Of a DNA stretch of 34,640 nt, positions 22,839 to 29,761 are shown piece after piece (position 1 is the first letter of the stretch; each line of letters begins with the position of its first letter). The DNA comes from Nitrososphaerota archaeon (lineage in GTDB: Archaea > Thermoproteota > Nitrososphaeria > Nitrososphaerales > Nitrosopumilaceae). The DNA lies in contig JAGWGA010000018.1 in NCBI GenBank assembly GCA_028867675.1, positions 1 to 34,640 on the forward strand. Reading direction: 5' to 3'. The position numbers were made by a program, and so were the translations under genes. The notes beneath the pieces are model-generated. The model did not search any database, was not told where the DNA came from, and saw nothing but the letters and a program-made list of their open reading frames with translations.

Positions 22839-23222
22839 ATGGACTCTGAAACTTTTGGAATAGAAAAGGGATATGGATCTCAAGCAGTGGAATGGATGAA
22901 CAAAGAAGCAAAGAAGATGGGTCGAAAATTTGAAGCCAGATTATACAACTATGAGATAAATACAAAAAATTTTGGTGCATTTGAAATGTTTTCATTGATT
23001 GGAGAGCCAAAAGTAGCAAGAGAGATGACAACAAGAGCAAGTAAGCGGTTCAAGATCAAAGTTATTGAAGGCGGATATAAGACAAGAAAACTTTTGGTGA
23101 AGATAGCAAGAAATGAGTACGGAATGGTAAAAAGAGGCGATAGAATCATAGGTCAGATAGAATTTGAGTCATCAAGATTTGTCCACAATAACTGGCAAGT
23201 AACAAAAGAGGAAAGAAAATAA
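22839..23222 (+). CDS. Conserved-looking hypothetical basic protein
   Basis: The 127-residue protein is of unknown function and rich in lysine and arginine (TRASKRFKIKVIEGGYKTRKLLVKIARNEYG has many basic positions). It has no cysteines, signal or membrane segment, and appears to be an alpha/beta soluble protein. The basic character could suit nucleic-acid binding, but no motif proves it. It has its own TATA box 26 nt upstream and ends before an AT hairpin shared with the convergent DUF99 gene. An opposite-strand open frame over the same bases is a shadow. Confidence 0.65.
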   Translation: MDSETFGIEKGYGSQAVEWMNKEAKKMGRKFEARLYNYEINTKNFGAFEMFSLIGEPKVAREMTTRASKRFKIKVIEGGYKTRKLLVKIARNEYGMVKRGDRIIGQIEFESSRFVHNNWQVTKEERK

Positions 23223-23260
23223 TTTCAAATATGCAAATTTATTGGGATGCAATATGATGC

Positions 23261-23279
23261 ACATATATTTTCTATATGT
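23261..23279. terminator. AT-only hairpin between convergent genes
   Basis: ACATATA and TATATGT form a perfect 7-bp stem around a 5-nt loop (TTTTC). It lies in the 75-bp gap between two convergent genes and could serve both, but an A/T-only stem is weak and archaeal termination depends mainly on T-runs. Confidence 0.3.
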
Positions 23280-23297
23280 AATACATTTTGAGTCAGC

Positions 23298-23861
23298 CTA
23301 AACAGTAGTCCTTGCAAGAATCTGAGCAACTCGTACAGGTTCAGGTATTGAACCCTGTAATGTAAGTCCGTCAAGAAAGGGTATTACTTTGTCATACGTG
23401 CATCCTTCATTTCTTAAAAAAAGTTTATGCCCAGTATGAAGTGTAATTTCCATTCTCTTTCCAAGTTTGCCATACTGTTCTAATTTTTTTTCATAAGAAT
23501 TTGGGAAATGGTGTCGTATTGCATCTTCAATTCCCTCAGACTCCCCATATGAAACAGCGATTATTGGAATTTTTGTTACTTCCCAGATTTTTTTTATGTC
23601 TATGATATTATACATCGAGATTATCAGGCCGGAAATAATGATGTAGCTAATGTCATCCCTATTTAGTCTAGAATACATGTCAAGTATTGCATCAGTTGCA
23701 TCGTCTCCTTCTATAGTACACTTTCCAAATACAAATCCATCAATGATAAAATCACGTCTAATTACAACTCCTGCAAGTCTAGATGCATCATCACCAGGCT
23801 TGAAACTCTCTGCTATTGCAAGTCCTCTTAGACCCTTTTTTTCAAGATGTATGTGATGCAT
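23298..23861 (-). CDS. DUF99 family protein (endonuclease dU-like)
   Basis: The 187-residue protein fits the archaeal DUF99/UPF0215 family. It opens with KKGLRGLAIAESF, then the family's VIIRRDF..DGF core (here VVIRRDFIIDGFVFG), a short hydrophobic YIIISGLIISMYNIID stretch and IPIIAVSYGESEG. Members are annotated as putative endonuclease dU or uncharacterised. The fold relates to nucleases of the endonuclease V type, which would fit damaged-base repair. A 40-residue membrane-protein gene ends 20 nt inside its start, so the two may be co-transcribed. The family is fairly sure and the activity is not. Confidence 0.75.
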   Translation of the reverse strand: MHHIHLEKKGLRGLAIAESFKPGDDASRLAGVVIRRDFIIDGFVFGKCTIEGDDATDAILDMYSRLNRDDISYIIISGLIISMYNIIDIKKIWEVTKIPIIAVSYGESEGIEDAIRHHFPNSYEKKLEQYGKLGKRMEITLHTGHKLFLRNEGCTYDKVIPFLDGLTLQGSIPEPVRVAQILARTTV

Positions 23862-23964
23862 TTTGTTTTTTAGAAAATCTCATGTAAATTAAGCCTACAA
23901 CTAGCATACAAATTCCAGTCAAAACAGACCATGAAGTTAATGCCGTAGTATCAAGATGAGTCAT
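23842..23964 (-). CDS. 40-residue single-helix membrane protein
   Basis: This short gene has an ATG at 23964 and a TGA at 23844-23842. The product has a polar start (MTHLDTTALTS), one hydrophobic helix (WSVLTGICMLVVGLIYM) and a basic end (RFSKKQ), so positive-inside places the C-terminus in the cytoplasm. It overlaps the start of the DUF99 gene by 20 nt in another frame. The composition is that of a real micro-membrane protein, but no family is recognised. Confidence 0.5.
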   Translation of the reverse strand: MTHLDTTALTSWSVLTGICMLVVGLIYMRFSKKQNASHTS

Positions 23965-24048
23965 GTGGTATCATACAATATCAAATAGTTCTATTTTAGT
24001 GAATTTAAAATATAGTTAGAATTTTTGATATTTCAAAAAAATTGACGT

Positions 24049-24969
24049 TTATTTTGTTATTTTCCCACTACCTACGATACGAATGGATGTTGATTCAGGT
24101 TTTAGAATTACACAGATATCTCCTTTCTCATATGCGGCAGGTTTTCCAAGAGAGAGTTTCATTGGAGATAGTGAAGAAATTTTTGCAGGCCTAATTTGTA
24201 ATCCAATATTAACAAGAAACATTTGGTTTTCAATCACCTTATCTTTGAAAAATTTATTTTGAATATAATCAATCTCGATTTCTTGAGAAACAAGTAATGT
24301 GTCTGGAAGAGATAGAATATCACCCCTTTGAATGTCATCTGGTGTAACACCTTTTGCTGCAAGCCCTACCCTAGCTGGGCAAACTGCTTCATCAACAGTA
24401 TCATCATGCATCTGAATTGATTTTACCATAACATCTGAGCCTTTAGGAAAGAGTTTGAGATTGTCATATTGTTTTACTTTTCCCTGTGTCACTTTACCAA
24501 GTATTACAGTTCCCACACCCTTTACATCAAAACAATGATCAATTACGATCTTGCTTTTTCCATCTGTTGAGACAGGTTCTAGCAAATCAATTTCTTTTTT
24601 CAAATTGTCAGGTTCCACTATTTTGTAATTTTCTACTACCGTTCCTTTTACCATAGTAAGCAACGTGTTTCTATCCACATCAAACGTATGAGATAAGATT
24701 CCGTGTTTTTTTCCCAAAATATCTAGGGCGATAATTTGTTCACCGACAAATTTATCCAATTTTGAAATGTGAAATATGACGTATTCTCCCATGTTAATTG
24801 CTTGAAACAGTGGTTGAATCTTGTCTGGAAAGGAAGTAGGTATTGTCCAGGTTCGTAAAATGCCTGATTCTTTTTTATCATATATGGTTATATCGGTTGC
24901 AGTTCCTTTTTTTCCAAAATCCTTGGCAATAGATTCATCACCTAAAAGTGTAAAATTGATAGATTTCAT
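24049..24969 (-). CDS. EF-Tu/SelB-like translation factor paralogue without GTPase motifs
   Basis: The 306-residue protein resembles archaeal SelB/EF-Tu proteins. Residues about 135-215 form an EF-Tu domain II (VIDHCFDVKGVGTVILGKVTQGKVK, then GLAAKGVTPDDIQRGDIL), and a domain III-like part follows, ending KPESTSIRIVGSGKITK. The N-terminal region keeps the shape of a G domain (ALDILGKKHGI) but has no P-loop GxxxxGK[ST], no DxxG and no NKxD. It should therefore not bind GTP in the usual way. Related GTPase-degenerate proteins occur in archaea, but their role is not established. It may bind tRNA or ribosomes through the beta barrels. It is monocistronic. Confidence 0.7.
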   Translation of the reverse strand: MKSINFTLLGDESIAKDFGKKGTATDITIYDKKESGILRTWTIPTSFPDKIQPLFQAINMGEYVIFHISKLDKFVGEQIIALDILGKKHGILSHTFDVDRNTLLTMVKGTVVENYKIVEPDNLKKEIDLLEPVSTDGKSKIVIDHCFDVKGVGTVILGKVTQGKVKQYDNLKLFPKGSDVMVKSIQMHDDTVDEAVCPARVGLAAKGVTPDDIQRGDILSLPDTLLVSQEIEIDYIQNKFFKDKVIENQMFLVNIGLQIRPAKISSLSPMKLSLGKPAAYEKGDICVILKPESTSIRIVGSGKITK

Positions 24970-25024
24970 TTTATTTACAAAAATTATGCTCTAGTAAAAT
25001 ATCTTGTGAAATTTATAGAAAATA

Positions 25025-25531
25025 TTATTGGATAGCGGCCCAGCCACGTTGAATCAAGATTTGTACTGATGAAGAGTGAACACATGCAGGTGAGCTATCT
25101 TCTGCTTTTAGAACTAGACTAAAACCTGATTGACATTGGACAGATTTTGCAGCAACACCAGATTGGAATTGTTTTAACGGAGACATTGATTGAGTTGTAG
25201 ACTTGGAAGTTGTAACAGTAGTTGATGGAGTTGACACGGTCATGTTTGTGCTAGTTTGAGGAGTTGTAGTGGCTGGCATTGTCATGGTTTGATTAGAAGA
25301 TGGTGTTGTCATGTTTGTGCTAGTTTGAGTAGGAGTTGTAATAGATGGCATTGTCATGGTTTGATTAGAAGATGGTGTTGTCATGTTTGTGCTAGCTTGA
25401 TTGGCAGTAGTTGATGAACCAGGAGTAAAATCAGGAGAATTACCATATGACGCATAAGACATTCCAACAGGAATAATCATAGCGCTTGCCAAGAACATGA
25501 AAACAATTGTAATTACAGAGATTTTCAACAA
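25025..25531 (-). CDS. Secreted Thr/Ser-rich repeat protein with SPLKQF C-terminal module
   Basis: The 168-residue exported protein has a signal peptide (hydrophobic VITIVFMFLASAMIIPVG, likely cut near SYA), a Thr/Ser/Pro-rich linker (about 35-115) of 23-24-residue repeats (TNMTTPSSNQTMTMP) full of N-x-T/S glycosylation sites, and a compact C-terminal module at about 117-165 (SPLKQFQSG, C133, C150, QRGW). I recognise that module from exported proteins of ammonia-oxidising archaea. The cysteines probably form a disulfide. The linker looks like a glycosylated stalk. The start is TTG at 25531, with another TTG at 25528. AATATTTAAG lies about 25 nt upstream. Confidence 0.8.
   Translation of the reverse strand: MLKISVITIVFMFLASAMIIPVGMSYASYGNSPDFTPGSSTTANQASTNMTTPSSNQTMTMPSITTPTQTSTNMTTPSSNQTMTMPATTTPQTSTNMTVSTPSTTVTTSKSTTQSMSPLKQFQSGVAAKSVQCQSGFSLVLKAEDSSPACVHSSSVQILIQRGWAAIQ
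25241..25390 (-). repeat. Coding tandem repeat, 69-72 bp period
   Basis: The unit encodes STNMT...TMTMP. Its conserved 16-base core recurs at 69- and 72-base spacing (CATG at 25241, 25310, 25382). The DNA copies are nearly identical, so the array is young or kept uniform by slippage or recombination. Confidence 0.85.
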
Positions 25532-25621
25532 TCTATCTTTTTCAAATCAATATTTAAGTTAAATGAAGAAATTCTCATCGTTTTGACTGTGAATATTTTT
25601 ACACCAAATGAAATTGACGGT

Positions 25622-26008
25622 TTATCGAAATCCGTTAAGGATTACAGTCATCAATGCCTTTCCTCCAAATACTGCTCCAATGGATAGTCCTACGTTAGAG
25701 AGAATATTGAAAGCCATGAGACCTATTTGTTTACCTTCAAAAAGACTTGTGGTTTCCAAAGCAAATGAAGACATGGTTGTAAGTGAGCCACAAAATCCTA
25801 CTGCGACCAATAATGCATATTTTTGATCAAGACTCCATTGTAGCGATAATATTGCAAAAAGACCAAGAATAAAACTGCCAATAATATTTACAATCAAGAC
25901 ATTTATCGGAAGAACTCCGTAAAGTAAAGGAGATTCAGTCATTTTATATCGCAGAAATGTTCCCAAGAGCCCTCCTGCTGCAATAAACACTATAAAGATA
26001 GGTTTCAT
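25622..26008 (-). CDS. crcB: Fluoride channel CrcB/Fluc
   Basis: The 128-residue protein has four hydrophobic helices. The family signatures are AGGLLGTFLRY near the start, VNIIGSFILGLF in helix 2 and GFCGSLTTMSSF in the helix 3 break, with the Asn, the Thr run and the Phe residues that line the fluoride path. It exports fluoride as a dual-topology dimer. No second crcB copy is adjacent. The start is ATG at 26008. No fluoride riboswitch was seen in the 85-bp gap upstream. Confidence 0.93.
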   Translation of the reverse strand: MKPIFIVFIAAGGLLGTFLRYKMTESPLLYGVLPINVLIVNIIGSFILGLFAILSLQWSLDQKYALLVAVGFCGSLTTMSSFALETTSLFEGKQIGLMAFNILSNVGLSIGAVFGGKALMTVILNGFR

Positions 26009-26093
26009 TTTTGTATGATTAATTTCATCGGTTCAATATAACTGCAAACAAATAGACAGAGATTAGCAATACAATGAACGGTATTTTTCAAAG

Positions 26094-26978
26094 TTATGAC
26101 GAGTCATTGAATTTCTCTACAAGAATCAGATCCACTTTATAATTCAAGTCTAGTCTGGGATTTACATTTAGTTTCCATGGAATAAAACTTGGTTTTCCAG
26201 TATGTTGTAAAAACTTGAATCCCATTTTGGTTAGTTTTGTTCTAAGGGATTTTTCGTCAAGTTTTATTTTAACAGAATTTTTTTCCCTCTCATAGTCATA
26301 AGGATCAGACAGAACAATAAATCTTGCAGATTGCTGATTTAAAATTTTTAAAAGATCTAAAGGTTCAATCAATTCTAGAACATTCAAGGCTACAACAAGT
26401 TCAAATTTTTTATCTCCAAACGGGGGTAAGAGAGAGTCGGCTAGGAAAAAATCAGAATTCCCAATTTTACGTTTCTTTGCTTCTACAAGTGCAAAAAAAG
26501 ACTTGTCAATTCCAAAAACCCATCCATTATGTTTTGCTAAAATCTCTGATGTTATCCCTATAGAACAGCCATGTTCTATAACAAAATTACTTTTAGGCAG
26601 TTTTCTGATAGTATTTTTTATTTTTGATTCGAGTGATGAATTTTCACTATTTTTGTATATACCAACCCACCTCTTTTCCAAGTCTGTTGTATCATCACCA
26701 ATTTTCTTAATTTGTTGAAGAGATTTTTTTATGATAGACTGTACAGTTTTGCTTTTTGCTTGTAGTAAAAGATATCCACCCAGTTTCATTCTGATAGAAA
26801 AATACAAAGATAGATCTTCTATCAAAATCGGAATTGAAGAAATTATAGGATATTCAGTCCTACATATTTTACAGGTTAAAACTCCCTCAACAATTTCATT
26901 TTTAGCCTCAAGTGTTTCCAGTTCCAGTTCGTTACCACACCGAACACATCGCAAATATCGTAAACTAGATCCGTACAA
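26094..26978 (-). CDS. SAM methyltransferase with N-terminal Trm112-like zinc domain
   Basis: The 294-residue protein begins with a Trm112-like zinc ribbon (C11, C14, C36, C39 followed by YPIISSIPILI) and continues, after a helical stretch, with a class I methyltransferase domain at about 130-230: VIEHGCSIG for SAM binding, then the acidic FGIDKS, and DSLLPPFGDKKFELVVALNVLELIEP. The acceptor is unknown. Proteins of this shape occur near lipid, quinone and tRNA modification genes. The start is TTG at 26978, 43 nt from the HTH gene. A later TTG just before the first CxxC is possible. No frameshift is seen. Confidence 0.75.
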   Translation of the reverse strand: MYGSSLRYLRCVRCGNELELETLEAKNEIVEGVLTCKICRTEYPIISSIPILIEDLSLYFSIRMKLGGYLLLQAKSKTVQSIIKKSLQQIKKIGDDTTDLEKRWVGIYKNSENSSLESKIKNTIRKLPKSNFVIEHGCSIGITSEILAKHNGWVFGIDKSFFALVEAKKRKIGNSDFFLADSLLPPFGDKKFELVVALNVLELIEPLDLLKILNQQSARFIVLSDPYDYEREKNSVKIKLDEKSLRTKLTKMGFKFLQHTGKPSFIPWKLNVNPRLDLNYKVDLILVEKFNDSS

Positions 26979-27021
26979 TAAAATCTAGCAGACAATATCA
27001 GATTTAATCTATAACTATTGG

Positions 27022-27834
27022 CTACTCAAGTATCTTGTTCTCGTGAAATGTTCCAGAATTATACCAACAATATCTAAAGTAATCAAGGCACCATTCATGA
27101 AATAGTTGATCTTTGCTATAGAACATCTCACGCATATCAGCATCGCCATCAAGGGTTGGAAATAAAACGCATGCCTCTTTCTCGTTTAAGACAACAACAA
27201 CTTTGACATTTTCTTTCATCTTTCTTTCAATTAGTCCCTTGTCAAGTAATTCCTTCATACCTAACTTGTTGAGCAACTCTTTTCTTCCTTTTGGAACAAT
27301 TACATTATCTGAAAAGATGTAGTTTAGTGTGATACCGCGTTTTACTCTTGCAAGTAGAGGTTCAATCAAGTCCAAAGGCACCTCAGTAAAAATTTCATAG
27401 ATGTATTCATCTGCATTTTTGTATATCAACTTCCATTGCTCCAACACTTTGACAAATCCTTTGATCTGTTGACCCCCTGCCAGAGCTCCAATTCTTTGTA
27501 TGAATTTCATTGGAACGTCACCAAAGTCATGGTTTTCAAAGTATTTCCTATTTCTCGATAAAAATAACAATGATGGAACCTGAGTACACATGGTTTTTCC
27601 ATAAGTTGTAAGATCATAGAATCCATCTTTATCTTTCACAATTAAACCCGCGTTAGAAAGTCGCTCAAAGTTTCGATGGACTTCTTGGACTGTGGCATGT
27701 AACTCCTTAGCCATATTAGAAATCTTGGATTTTTTTTCCAATAAATTAAAAATGATCTTTAGTCTCTGCTCACTTGCAAGTTCCAAAAAATCATTTGCAG
27801 CATTTTCGTAAATCGTGCCCATAATGTACATCAT
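27022..27834 (-). CDS. Winged-helix transcriptional regulator with DUF1724-like domain
   Basis: The 270-residue archaeal regulator has an N-terminal winged HTH (about 12-75, EQRLKIIFNLLEKKSKISNMAKEL and the recognition helix region EVHRNFERLSNAGLI) and a C-terminal effector-like domain of about 180 residues, similar to DUF1724/FilR1-type regulators (LEQWKLIYKNADEYIYEIFTEVP). It probably controls transcription in response to a small ligand. Three in-frame ATG codons occur at residues 1, 2 and 5. ATG 27834 is given, but MGTIYEN is equally possible. It faces the C2H2 gene across a 125-bp divergent promoter region. Confidence 0.85.
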   Translation of the reverse strand: MMYIMGTIYENAANDFLELASEQRLKIIFNLLEKKSKISNMAKELHATVQEVHRNFERLSNAGLIVKDKDGFYDLTTYGKTMCTQVPSLLFLSRNRKYFENHDFGDVPMKFIQRIGALAGGQQIKGFVKVLEQWKLIYKNADEYIYEIFTEVPLDLIEPLLARVKRGITLNYIFSDNVIVPKGRKELLNKLGMKELLDKGLIERKMKENVKVVVVLNEKEACVLFPTLDGDADMREMFYSKDQLFHEWCLDYFRYCWYNSGTFHENKILE

Positions 27835-27959
27835 TCAAGTATTAATGTAAATCTTACTAGCTTTTGTAATATGATAAATGACAAATCATGAAAAATTTTA
27901 ATCGTTTAAAATTCCAAAAAATTGGTAGACTAAAATACCAATAAACAATTTGTGTAAGT

Positions 27960-28328
27960 ATGATTACAGTAGACTGTAAAGATGTATCTTCCTTAAAATC
28001 TCCTCTAGCTATATACACATCAGATCAGGTGGGAGCTGTGCCGTCACTAAAAAAGCATGAATTCATGCTTGTTAATTTAAATGATGAAGAAATTGATACT
28101 GCCAGAGTCATAAAAGCAATCAAGAGTTTTCTCAATTCTTTAGCTATTGAAAAACACTTTGCGGTAATACAGAAGAAAGATGTAATCTCTATTGTTCCAA
28201 TAGATGACTACAAATTAGAAGGTCAGCCATCAAATCCAACAGACCAGTTTTTTTCATGCGTACATTGTGGACATGTAACTCAATTTGAGGCAGTTCACAA
28301 CAATCACATGAAGATACATTATTTGTAA
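27960..28328 (+). CDS. Hypothetical protein with C-terminal C2H2 zinc finger
   Basis: The 122-residue protein ends in a textbook C2H2 finger (C100, C103, H116, H120, spacing CX2CX12HX3H). The first 90 residues have alternating strands and helices and no recognised motif. C2H2 fingers are rare in prokaryotes but common in small archaeal proteins. DNA, RNA or protein binding is possible. It is divergent from the winged-helix regulator. The ATG at 27960 lies about 25 nt downstream of an AAAATA stretch, fitting a leaderless start. Confidence 0.75.
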   Translation: MITVDCKDVSSLKSPLAIYTSDQVGAVPSLKKHEFMLVNLNDEEIDTARVIKAIKSFLNSLAIEKHFAVIQKKDVISIVPIDDYKLEGQPSNPTDQFFSCVHCGHVTQFEAVHNNHMKIHYL

Positions 28329-28359
28329 AATAAAAAATTTGAAAAGAGGTTTTGTGGTT

Positions 28360-28644
28360 TTATTGAGCCACTACTTCGTAAAATGTCGGCATTGGCATTC
28401 CTTCCATGAAGGAATGCCCCTTTGATTGAATCCGGGCATGTTCTGGAGTTTTATGCATTGTTTCAAACTTTTCTTTGGTTTCAAACTCTACCAAAATTAT
28501 ATTCTTACCATTGCGTGATTCAAGCAATCTTCTTCTTACAAAACCATCAAATTTTGAAAGTTCGGCATTGGATTCCTTGATCCAACTCTTAAATTCTGCT
28601 TCAGAACCTTTCTTTACCTGAATTTCTGCTGTAACTACAAACAT
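28360..28644 (-). CDS. ABM-domain (antibiotic biosynthesis monooxygenase-like) protein
   Basis: The 94-residue protein has a single dimeric alpha-beta barrel domain (MFVVTAEIQVKKGSEAEFKS, then FVRRRLLES and the final FYEVVAQ). Family members include quinol monooxygenases and haem-degrading enzymes. The haem-binding Asn/Trp set of IsdG is not evident, so the activity is unknown. I chose the ATG at 28644 because it opens directly on the first strand. An upstream ATG at 28692 would add 16 hydrophobic residues with no family match. Confidence 0.75.
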   Translation of the reverse strand: MFVVTAEIQVKKGSEAEFKSWIKESNAELSKFDGFVRRRLLESRNGKNIILVEFETKEKFETMHKTPEHARIQSKGHSFMEGMPMPTFYEVVAQ

Positions 28645-28776
28645 GTAATGGAATGATATTAGTTTGAATAAGAATATTTCTAAGATTTCCATACATAGTA
28701 AATGAGATTACTTTCCACGCTAAACACAATGCGGATACTCAATAATCCTAAATAACGGAATAATTCGATCAAAAGT

Positions 28777-29034
28777 ATGAATGAGAAGCTCTTAGCAGTT
28801 GGTGGCATTGCAGCAGCTATAATCATTATGGCTACACTAGTATTTCCATTTTGGAATTTGATTCCAAGCATGGTGACTGAAAAAGTCAAAGTGGTATACG
28901 TCGAAGCAGGCAAATGCACTGTTGAAACAAATGATGGATTTCTAATTCGTGGAATTCCTTGCAATGCCCAGATAGGCGACAACATAACTGCATCGTATGA
29001 CGTTAAAGTAAAAGATAGAGAGCACAAAATCTAG
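28777..29034 (+). CDS. Small membrane-anchored extracellular protein
   Basis: The 85-residue protein has an N-terminal hydrophobic segment (LLAVGGIAAAIIIMATLVFPFW) acting as signal anchor, and a short beta-rich tail (VKVVYVEAGKCTVETNDGFLIRGIPCNAQIGDNITASYDVKV) with two cysteines that could form a disulfide and one N-x-T sequon. The tail is probably outside the cell. The function is unknown. It ends 4 nt from the convergent pth2 gene. The opposite-strand open frame over the same bases is a shadow. Confidence 0.7.
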   Translation: MNEKLLAVGGIAAAIIIMATLVFPFWNLIPSMVTEKVKVVYVEAGKCTVETNDGFLIRGIPCNAQIGDNITASYDVKVKDREHKI

Positions 29035-29038
29035 TAAA

Positions 29039-29395
29039 TTATAACAGTTTTAGATCCTTTGTAACTTTGTCAATCATTTCTTCAGGTGCAGGACCTATGG
29101 AAATACATGTTACAGTTCCAGGCTCAATCTGAGTATGTCCTGCATCGGTTACTTCAGACCAGGGCAAGTCGTGGGATATTGCATCTCTTTTCACTTTTTC
29201 AAGTTCCGATAAACTTTGTACCTTTACAACAACTTTTTGCTGACCGTATCTTTCCCATTGATCATACCATTCTCTTTTTGATTTTCTAACATGTTCGGCT
29301 CCCAATACACATGCGTGACCTACTTGAGCTGCAATCTTTCCAGTACCCATTCCAAGATCCTTTCTTACTACTATCACCTGTTTGATTACGCCCAT
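29039..29395 (-). CDS. pth2: Peptidyl-tRNA hydrolase 2
   Basis: The 118-residue enzyme of the archaeal/eukaryotic Pth2 type cleaves peptide from stalled peptidyl-tRNA. The conserved set KQVIVVRKDLGMGTGKIAAQVGHA, KVVVKV, DAGHTQIEPGT and CISIGP is complete, including the catalytic Lys and Asp regions. I chose ATG 29395. A TTG four codons upstream (29407) would add MKSS, not usual for the family. An AATATTAT stretch upstream is TATA-like. It overlaps nothing and is convergent with the membrane-anchored protein. Confidence 0.95.
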   Translation of the reverse strand: MGVIKQVIVVRKDLGMGTGKIAAQVGHACVLGAEHVRKSKREWYDQWERYGQQKVVVKVQSLSELEKVKRDAISHDLPWSEVTDAGHTQIEPGTVTCISIGPAPEEMIDKVTKDLKLL

Positions 29396-29533
29396 GCTAG
29401 ATTTCAAATAATATTAGGACATGTTAAACTTTTGAATTATTTTATAGTGATAAAAAATTTGTAAATACGATATAGATGAATTATCTTCTCGAATTGTTAT
29501 ATCCATAAATAACGGGTTTGTTCTATTACATAC

Positions 29534-29677
29534 ATGCCAGGTATGAAATGCGTATCATGCGGAATTGGATTCTTTTCAGCTACTGGATCAGACAAATGTT
29601 CCAAATGCTCAGGTAAAGGAGGCCAACATGAAGCCGCAGAAAGTCATGACTCTTGTGGTTGCGGTCATAGCCACTAA
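29534..29677 (+). CDS. 47-residue Cys/His-rich zinc-binding protein
   Basis: This short gene encodes two CxxC pairs (C6/C9 and C22/C25) making one zinc ribbon, then a flexible tail ending SCGCGHSH with additional ligands C41, C43, H45, H47 and H32, H38 before them. Such metal-binding tails occur in metallochaperones and metal storage peptides. No family is recognised. A TATA-like CATAAATA at 29504-29511 is centred 26 nt upstream of the ATG. A T-run follows the stop (CCATTTTTTC), a likely terminator. It lies between pth2 and geranylgeranyl reductase. Confidence 0.7.
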   Translation: MPGMKCVSCGIGFFSATGSDKCSKCSGKGGQHEAAESHDSCGCGHSH

Positions 29678-29761
29678 CTCCATTTTTTCAATCAATTCAA
29701 CATAATTTTATTTTCTTAAAGAAGATTGAATTAATAGTACAGATATTCACAAGAACAGATT

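Noticed and set aside
22816-23040. 74-codon minus-strand frame rich in Leu/Ser
   Set aside because: It is a shadow of the 127-residue gene at 22839, with low-complexity composition.
25241-25400. Regularly spaced repeats resembling CRISPR
   Set aside because: The repeats are in frame within a secreted protein, have 69-72 bp period with coding content between them, and no cas genes are near.
28680-29027. 115-codon open frame on the minus strand
   Set aside because: It is antisense to the membrane-anchored gene at 28777-29034, which has a better composition and promoter position. It shows no domain.
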